A stretch of 64,000 nucleotides of DNA, taken from NCBI GenBank assembly GCA_010909725.1, contig JAACMV010000023.1, positions 186,001 through 250,000 of the forward strand. Reading direction: 5' to 3'. This document shows, one piece after another, positions 58,301-64,000 of the stretch; within the stretch, counting starts at the first letter, position 1; each line of letters starts with the position of its first letter. Origin of the DNA: Picochlorum sp. 'celeri'. Lineage: Eukaryota; Chlorophyta; Trebouxiophyceae. Position numbers and translations under genes: made by a program. Below the pieces are notes generated by a model, which made no database searches, was not told the origin of the DNA, and saw only the letters and a program-made list of their open reading frames with translations.

Positions 58301-58560
58301 TTAAACCCCATCCATCCATTGAGAAATATATAACCCTCCCATCAATAACGTACATCACTATCGCATTCGCTGTGAGACTCATCTTCAGAGCTGGTACCCT
58401 CATGCACCTCATGTTCTCGTGAATGTTCCTTACTGGCGCATTGGGCAGATTGAATCTCAGAATCATGAATTAAAATAACCTTGAGGCCATTGGACAACTC
58501 AATCGCTTTGTAAACCCGTGAATCGGCTGGAGAAGAGTTGATCTTTGAAAGGACTTTCAT
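55385..58560 (-). CDS. NRDC: Nardilysin/insulin-degrading-enzyme-type metalloprotease (M16A)
   Basis: Exons 58354-58560 and 55385-58252, joined by a 101-nt intron (GTACGT...GATGCAG), giving 1024 aa. The zinc motif is HYLEHMLFMG (HxxEH) with the distal Glu in REVLAIDSEF. Further blocks: GSSNAFT, HPASKFGWGN, ISHLVGHEGKGSLLACL, and a C-terminal RTQKQLGYIV, the usual M16A order. Between the first strand (LSNGLKVILIHD) and the zinc motif is an acidic insert of about 60 residues, split by the intron. An acid insert at that place is the mark of nardilysin. Nardilysin cleaves N-terminal of Arg in dibasic sites; plants have a homologue with the same layout. No targeting signal is seen, so cytosol is likely. 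Confidence 0.93.
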
Positions 58561-58922
58561 GTGTGCACGTCTTCTCGATCAGATCAGAGAATAAGGGCTT
58601 CTAGAGCCATGATATACATCAATATAAATTTATAAATAATATAGTGCGCAATTGATATGGCCATCGGCTCAATTCCTGGACATCCATCATTCCGAATGGC
58701 CAATATTGGGTGCTTGCAATCGCAACCAGACTGCTGCGTCCTGTTTGTTGAATTTGAACACCCTCGATATTGTCGATACCATCTATCAGTATCCTCATTG
58801 TACAAAGCCATCAGGATTCAACGTTGAAGACGTCTCTATGATGGAAAAGGTGTTTGTACTTGTGGATCTCTGTAGCATACACATACCACGTGTGTCTGCT
58901 GGCACCTAAAGTTGACCACATC
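58561..58922. other. Intergenic, divergent promoters of the protease and SPAG6
   Basis: 362 bp. Open frames exist on both strands (58652-58909 plus; 58584-58811 minus) but neither has protein-like features, so this is read as promoter and 5' UTR. Confidence 0.45.
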
Positions 58923-60845
58923 ATGGTCAGACACACTGGGAATACTACTGCGCCTCGAGCGAAGGAGGAGCGTCCCGTTATGGGAGTTTTGGAGCGATAC
59001 AGGAAGGAGAAACAGCATTTTATTGCGTCGTTTCTGTCCATGTGCCACCAGCCTGGGGAGAAGGCAACAGTGGTGAACGAAGGAGGGCCACTCTTGTTTC
59101 ATTTGGCTCAGGATCCTGATGTAGCGATTCGTGTTCTTGCGTACAGAGCGATTAATTCTCTCGTACTTCGTTTTGAATCTGTATGGGACATCGATACTGA
59201 TGTCATGGTGGGGCTTGCGAATGAGATGGACGCTGTTGCCCAGAGGATGAAGGCTTCAAAGGAACATCATCAAGATGGTGACATAGAGCTCTTCAACGAG
59301 ATTTGCGCGACTGTCGCCAACTTGTTCAACTGGAAGAAATTTCATGATGCTCTTGATGAGTCAGTAGTCCACATATGTATGAAAAGTTGTGCGATGTGCT
59401 TGGATGTAGATGATGAACAGCTGCAATCGTATGTTGTTGGGATGCTCAACATATTTCTGTCGTGTCGGGAGAGTTTGGTACAGTCATTCGATGTGGAAAC
59501 CAGCGCATCTTCTATACTAGAGAAGATTGAAAACCATCCTAGGTTGGAAAGGAATGCATTGAGATTCTTTTCCCACGCCATTCCTGGGATTACATCTCCA
59601 ACAATCATCTCAGCATTGTTCACACATGCCCACAGCCGCTTGCTGCAGTGTGATGCATCCAAAGATACTGAACTGATTGTTGACACTTTAAACTTGATAG
59701 ATAGTATCTTGGCGTCGCATGCGGATACATGCGAGTTTGATGAACAGTCGTACTCTGTACTGTGTTCATGTGCAGCCATGTCTAGGGAGAATGCATCTCT
59801 TGTGGTTGCATTGAATATCCTTGCGAGACTTGCGAGCAATTGTTCTGAAGCTATTGTATACCTTTTCAAGCATATAGATGTTTTGAAAGGCATGACGGAA
59901 TTTTTGGATGACCTTGACGGCCCACAATTGTACGTGCATTCTTGTTGTGACCGTGAGTGTGTGTCTGTGTGATGAGGATCTCCGTGAAAATACTACACCT
60001 GTTGCATGCAGACTTCCTGTACTTTATGTTGTCGTACACATCTGTAAGTACTCGGAAGAATACTGCAATGTGATGATTGATGAGCCATTCGAGTGCATTA
60101 GGCGCTTTGCTGTGGTGCTGGCGCATGGGTCCCAGGAGAATGTTCGGCAAGTGGCTGCATGGGGTTTGGGTGTAATTGGGTCACAAAATGCTCAATTTGC
60201 ACAGCGCGTTGCAGAATCTGGTGGATTGTTAACCATCATTGCCGCGATGAGAGGCCAGCGCGATGAGAACTCGCCTATTTTTTCCACATGCCAGGACTCT
60301 GGGTGTGCAACAGTATCCAAGTTGGAGTATTTGGATGCACTCATTGCTCTTCTCGACCAGTGCGTATGAGTAGTATGATGTATTGGGTACAAAACAATAT
60401 ATATGATGAGTGTCATGTGCAATGCAGGGATATTTCAGAGGCAATACGTGTGGAATTATTCAAGCGCACAGCAGATATCTTGCAAGCGAATCCTTTCTAC
60501 TGTGCAGACTTTGTCCAGGCTGGTGCACTCGAAACACTCATAGCTCAAGGTACATACATTTCCATACTATGCTTCCAGTGTGTTGTCCGTTGCATTCATC
60601 TTTGTTACATATTCTATTCTGTACATACAGGGGAGAAGAATCCTGCATTGCACCATTCCATGATGAGCATTTGCCAGATGTATCCAAAAGAGCTTGTTAA
60701 CAGATGTTCACCATCGTATATGAAGCAATTGGTTGATAAATTTAAAAGGGAATCGATGAAATCAGTCGGTCCTACGTTGCCAGAAGAATCTGTTGACTGC
60801 ATCACTGATGATGATGATGATGATGATGGCGGTGCATCTGTGTAA
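58923..60845 (+). CDS. SPAG6: SPAG6/PF16 axonemal central-pair protein
   Basis: Four exons, 58923-59929, 60012-60359, 60428-60549 and 60631-60845, give 563 aa (Chlamydomonas PF16 is about 566). Introns are 82, 68 and 81 nt, with donors GTACGT, GTGCGT and GTACAT. The N-terminus VLERYRKEKQHFIASFLSMC and the C-terminus MMSICQMYPKELVNRCSPSY match SPAG6 ends. Armadillo repeats lie between, e.g. RQVAAWGLGVIGSQNAQFAQ. PF16 is a C1-microtubule component of the flagellar central pair and is needed for its stability and motility. The middle repeats are more divergent than usual, but both conserved ends are in place. Confidence 0.88.
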
Positions 60846-61000
60846 ACCAAGGCTTTCTGACCCATATTACAAGAATAATAGATGTTGTGTAAAAAACTAT
60901 GCAAAATAATTATTGATCAAGCCAACCAAAATCCATGTTGATGCAAAAGCACCACCATTGACAATTTGATCGGCCATCTCATCACATAGCAGTCAACATC

Positions 61001-62559
61001 TTAGGCCTTGTGCTCGACAGACACAACCTTTCCAAGCATGACAGCGGTGTTTCCGTCAAGGAAAGCAATACGGGAGAGACCCTCGCAGGACTTGAAGGAG
61101 TCGACAACGAGTGGCTGGGTTGGCTCGAAGACGACCTCAGCCATCTCATTGGCCTTGAGGGAGTGTGGGGACTCCATCTTCTTTCCTCCAGTCTCCTTTC
61201 CGACCTTCCAGTTAATTCCGACGATCTTGCAAGCAGAGCGTCCGCAGCGGACGAATCCAATTGGAGAGTATCCTGGCTTGGCCTCACCTGGGATATCGAG
61301 GGTCTGAATCTGGGCAGTGAAGTTCTTCACTGGCTTCAAACTGGTATCAGACTTGAGAACCATAACATCTCCGGTACGTGGGAGGTTGTTCTTGTCAAGA
61401 CCCTTGATATTCATTCCGACATTGTCTCCTGGTCCAGCCTGCTCGACACGCTTGTGATGCATCTCCACAGTGAAGACCTTTCCAACGCATGGGTTGGCAG
61501 AGGTATGGGTTGGCATGAAGACAACATCCTCTCCTGGCTTGATAACTCCCTGCTCGACACGTCCGGCAAGCACATCTCCAACTCCCTTAATCTTGTAAGC
61601 TCCAGAAATTGGAAGACGGAGTGGGGCATCAGTCTTACGCTCTGGCATCTGAACAAAGTTGTTCAAAGCCTCGAGGAGGGTATCAATGTGCTGCTTATCT
61701 CCCTTTGGATCCACAACATCAACTCCCTTCCACCAGTCCATGTTCTTGGACTTCTCGATGAGGTTATCTCCCATCCATCCAGAGATTGGAAGAATTGGCA
61801 CAGAGTTCTTGACAAAGTCTGGCTTCCATCCAACCTTGGAAAGCATATGGGCCATCTCATCACGGATCTCGTTGTAACGAGCCTCCTTGTATCCAGCAAC
61901 ATCAGAGTCCATCTTGTTCACACCAACAATGAGCTGCTTCACACCGAGAAGGTTGATAAGACGGGCGTGCTGGCGGGTCTGTCCCTGAATCTCGGCAGCC
62001 TTGTGGTCTCCCTTCTGGATGGCGGTGGTGAAGTTACCATCAGCTGGAACCATAAGAAGGCACACATCAGCCTGGGCAGCTCCAGAAATCATATTCTTAA
62101 TGAAATCTCTGTGTCCTGGGGCATCAATGATGGTGTAATGCCACTTCTCAGTGTAGAACTCCTTGGTTGTGCAGGAGATGGTCACACCACGAGCACGCTC
62201 CTCCTTCTGTCTGTCCATATAGAAGGCGAAAGCGAAAGAAGACTTTCCGAGAGCGGCAGCCTCTTCCTTCAACTTCTCCAACTCACGCTCTGGGATACCC
62301 CCGAGCTCGAACAGAAGGCGGCCAGTGGTGGTCGATTTTCCAGAATCGACGTGTCCGCAGATGACTGCATGGGTACACAGAATTCAGTCAGTATATATAC
62401 CATGTGCATTAAATTCATAATTATAAAACATTATCATGCATGCATGCTACCGCCACGGGCGTCCAAGGACAGTTACGAAGGCCGCCTCTGATCTGTGCGC
62501 AGCCTCTGATGCCACCAAAACGTACCAATAGAAAGATGTGGTTTTCCGTCGGTTGCCAT
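61001..62559 (-). CDS. EFL: EF-like GTPase (EFL), translation elongation factor
   Basis: Exons 62526-62559 (11 codons) and 61001-62364 with a 161-nt intron (GTACGT...CATGCAG), giving 465 aa. The splice completes HLSIV-ICGHVDSGKSTTTG, the G1 P-loop. G3 is DAPGHRDF and G4 is NKMD. The stretches RLLFELGGIPE, MVPADGNFTTAI and GQTRQHARLINLLG belong to EFL and not to canonical EF-1alpha, which has KCGGIDKRTIE and a different switch. EFL replaces EF-1alpha in many chlorophytes, prasinophytes, cryptophytes and haptophytes. Codon usage is strongly biased, as expected for high expression. A minus-strand TGTAA lies at 60867-60871. Confidence 0.96.
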
Positions 62560-62731
62560 TTTAAATGTTTTTAGAGATAGTTAACAACACTGAGTTTATA
62601 ACTAACAATATATGTTTTTAAGAGGGCTATTTGGGGTGTGGACATGAGAACTTGAGGGAGTCAGCCGCACATGCGCCCACAATGGTGGTCAAACTAATTC
62701 GGGAATTGGAATTCTATTCCGACTTTCTTCT

Positions 62732-63190
62732 TTACGACAGCGTGGACACGCCTGCGGCAATCAATCCACCAAGCACTGCAAGGTATGAAACGCCCTCTGC
62801 TGCACCCACGAGACCACTGGGTCCCGCTGGTAATCCACTCCCGGTCTGAACTTTTGTCTTGAGAGACCATGCCACAATCCCCACGCTTGCGAGGTATGAA
62901 ATACCCTCTGCTGCACCCAATGCCCCACCTGGGCCAGGAGGAAGGCCACTTCCAGTCGTTGCCAAGGTGTACTCTGACCAGAAGACGATGGGCGATAAGG
63001 CAAGACCTGCGACTGCAATTGCTACTGCAGGTGTAGATACTTCATCACCCCCGGTGCTACCGTTACCAGAGTAGAGACAGGTCCTTGTTCTTGTAGTACA
63101 GAGCCTTGGTCCTGTTCTGTGGGTGCCGATGGGGATGGATACCCTCTTTGAGCATCCAGCGAGCGATGTCTTCAGAGAAATCGAATTCAT
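62732..63190 (-). CDS. Plastid-type membrane protein with two GSGLP-GP-GALGA-EG repeats
   Basis: 152 aa, single exon. The first 45-50 residues are Ser/Thr/Arg/Lys-rich without acidic residues, a good plastid transit peptide. The rest is three hydrophobic helices with a twice-repeated loop: TGSGLPPGPGGALGAAEG then ISYLASVGIVAWSL, and TGSGLPAGPSGLVGAAEG then VSYLAVLGGLIAAG. I have an impression of similar loops in plant and algal thylakoid proteins but cannot name the family. It lies upstream of the EFL gene on the same strand. Alternative reading frames are discussed in the findings. Confidence 0.68.
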   Translation of the reverse strand: MNSISLKTSLAGCSKRVSIPIGTHRTGPRLCTTRTRTCLYSGNGSTGGDEVSTPAVAIAVAGLALSPIVFWSEYTLATTGSGLPPGPGGALGAAEGISYLASVGIVAWSLKTKVQTGSGLPAGPSGLVGAAEGVSYLAVLGGLIAAGVSTLS

Positions 63191-63431
63191 TCTAAAATAA
63201 TGTGTCAGTCTGCAGGGATACAGATGATGGGTGTTTTTTCAGCAAGATGATACAGCGATGGAAAACAAAACAAAAGTCTCAGGATGTCACGGCGAATCGT
63301 ACTTTACTACTATTTCTAAAAGGATAATTGCAGATGAATTGGTATACAAAAAGAAAAGAAAATGGAACACACACACAAAATTGTACGACTCTCAACACAT
63401 ACATATATTCATTGTCATGAAAAGGACCTAA

Positions 63432-64000
63432 TCACTGCTCCACGATCCGATCAGAAGTAGAGACTGCAGTCATATAGACCCATGCATGCATGGCTCGTAT
63501 ATCATCATCATATGATGCCTCATGTCCGCGCGTGGTGATGAGGGGGCATTCTCCAGGCTGTACAGGGGCTGCCTGGATACCTCTTGCAAGCATTCTACAG
63601 TGTACTCTATCAATTCTGCTCTGTGCACTTTTGATATCAGTCAATGACTCTGGGGACCATAAACGTTCTCCCACTGCAGCAGCGAGCGGCCATGTAGCAG
63701 TTATCGAATTCGTTGCATCAATATGTTCACCCCATGCGACAGCCTCCCCACCCAACACCATATCCTTTTGATCCAAACCTGCTTCAAAGTCTAATGGCTC
63801 GACAGACCAGTATTCTTTCCATGACTCTGTACCTTTTGATGCGAGGTTGATGTACCATGGGGAGGACAGGATCGCTCGGTGGGTCTTGGTGATGCGTTTC
63901 AGAGCTTGGAGCCAATATGAGGCATCACTCTCTTTTGAAAGATCCTTGTTCCATGTCCACAGCTGCACTATCGTTGTTGGAGGCAGTATGGTATTATTAT
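63432..64000 (-). CDS. Beta-hexosaminidase (GH20), C-terminal part, 5' cut by window end
   Basis: The frame stays open to the window end and encodes about 189 residues. It includes TIVQLWTWNKD, a stretch reading SSPWYINL, WSVEPLDF, GGEAVAWGEHIDATNS and GERLWSPESLTD, then a C-terminal extension of about 55 residues. These are the barrel-end motifs of GH20 enzymes, with Trp and Glu residues that bind the sugar. The catalytic Asp-Glu pair lies upstream, outside the window. The enzyme removes terminal GlcNAc/GalNAc, typically in vacuole/lysosome or outside the cell. The start, signal peptide and full length are not visible. Confidence 0.88.
   Translation of the reverse strand, partial: NNTILPPTTIVQLWTWNKDLSKESDASYWLQALKRITKTHRAILSSPWYINLASKGTESWKEYWSVEPLDFEAGLDQKDMVLGGEAVAWGEHIDATNSITATWPLAAAVGERLWSPESLTDIKSAQSRIDRVHCRMLARGIQAAPVQPGECPLITTRGHEASYDDDIRAMHAWVYMTAVSTSDRIVEQ

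Noticed and set aside
61010..62491. Plus-strand open frame of 493 codons opposite EFL
   Set aside because: It is the complement of a strongly codon-biased gene, which suppresses antisense stops. The composition is Leu/Ser/His-rich without a domain, and the minus-strand EFL match is certain.
61001..62559. Canonical EF-1alpha
   Set aside because: The segments around the P-loop and switch regions are of the EFL type; EF-1alpha-specific motifs are absent.

Overview
This 64 kb window is a compact, intron-poor nuclear segment of a flagellated, plastid-bearing green alga. Four signs point to a chlorophyte or prasinophyte-grade lineage. (1) The elongation factor is the EFL type, not EF-1alpha. (2) There is a SPAG6/PF16 flagellar central-pair gene. 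(3) Several genes match plant plastid or organelle proteins: CGL160-like thylakoid ATP-synthase assembly factor, TGD5-like lipid-transfer protein, plant-type PEX4 and plant-type MTAN. (4) TGTAA, the usual green-algal poly(A) signal, lies just after many stop codons. Species was not determined. No ribosomal RNA, convincing tRNA, transposon, CRISPR or viral insertion was found.

Layout. 1-8.4 kb: 5'-truncated subtilase, TRP-like channel, a secreted protein with a 92-residue tandem repeat, an FCP1/CPL-like phosphatase and a small membrane ORF. 8.4-16.2 kb: PEX4, UVRAG/VPS38, MTAN, double universal-stress protein, metacaspase, TAF12. 16.6-24.9 kb: VPS35, PD-(D/E)XK nuclease, His-rich membrane protein, DUF1499 protein, CWC25, LSM5. 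25.3-36.2 kb: CAP-domain secreted protein, CHCHD2, ATP synthase epsilon, extended-PHD chromatin protein, small Cys-rich protein, UBTD-like protein, CGL160-like, PDCD2-like, coiled-coil protein. 36.5-46.8 kb: a DNA-ligase-IV homologue with a degenerate active site, an unknown protein just upstream of it, RNR small subunit, PMS2-type MutL, GDPD. 47.2-64 kb: TGD5-like, TTI1, acidic protein, TMEM234, nucleotide-sugar transporter, MORN protein, nardilysin-like protease, SPAG6, EFL, a plastid-type repeat protein, and the 3' part of a GH20 hexosaminidase.

Nineteen introns (59-165 nt) could be placed by protein continuity. Most lie near the 5' end of their gene. Eight of 19 start with GTACGT and eight of 19 end in NATGCAG. 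Convergent genes often end within 6-30 bp of each other, and one pair shares a 6-bp palindrome as both stop codons.

The most unusual item is the ligase IV homologue. It keeps the overall DNA ligase IV architecture (N-terminal domain, nucleotidyltransferase fold, BRCT), but every catalytic motif I can align is substituted, including the adenylated lysine. Also notable are two perfect GAATATTC (P1BS-type) sites 46 bp apart in the GDPD promoter, and a tandem trio TMEM234 / acidic protein / TTI1 with 41-46 bp gaps.
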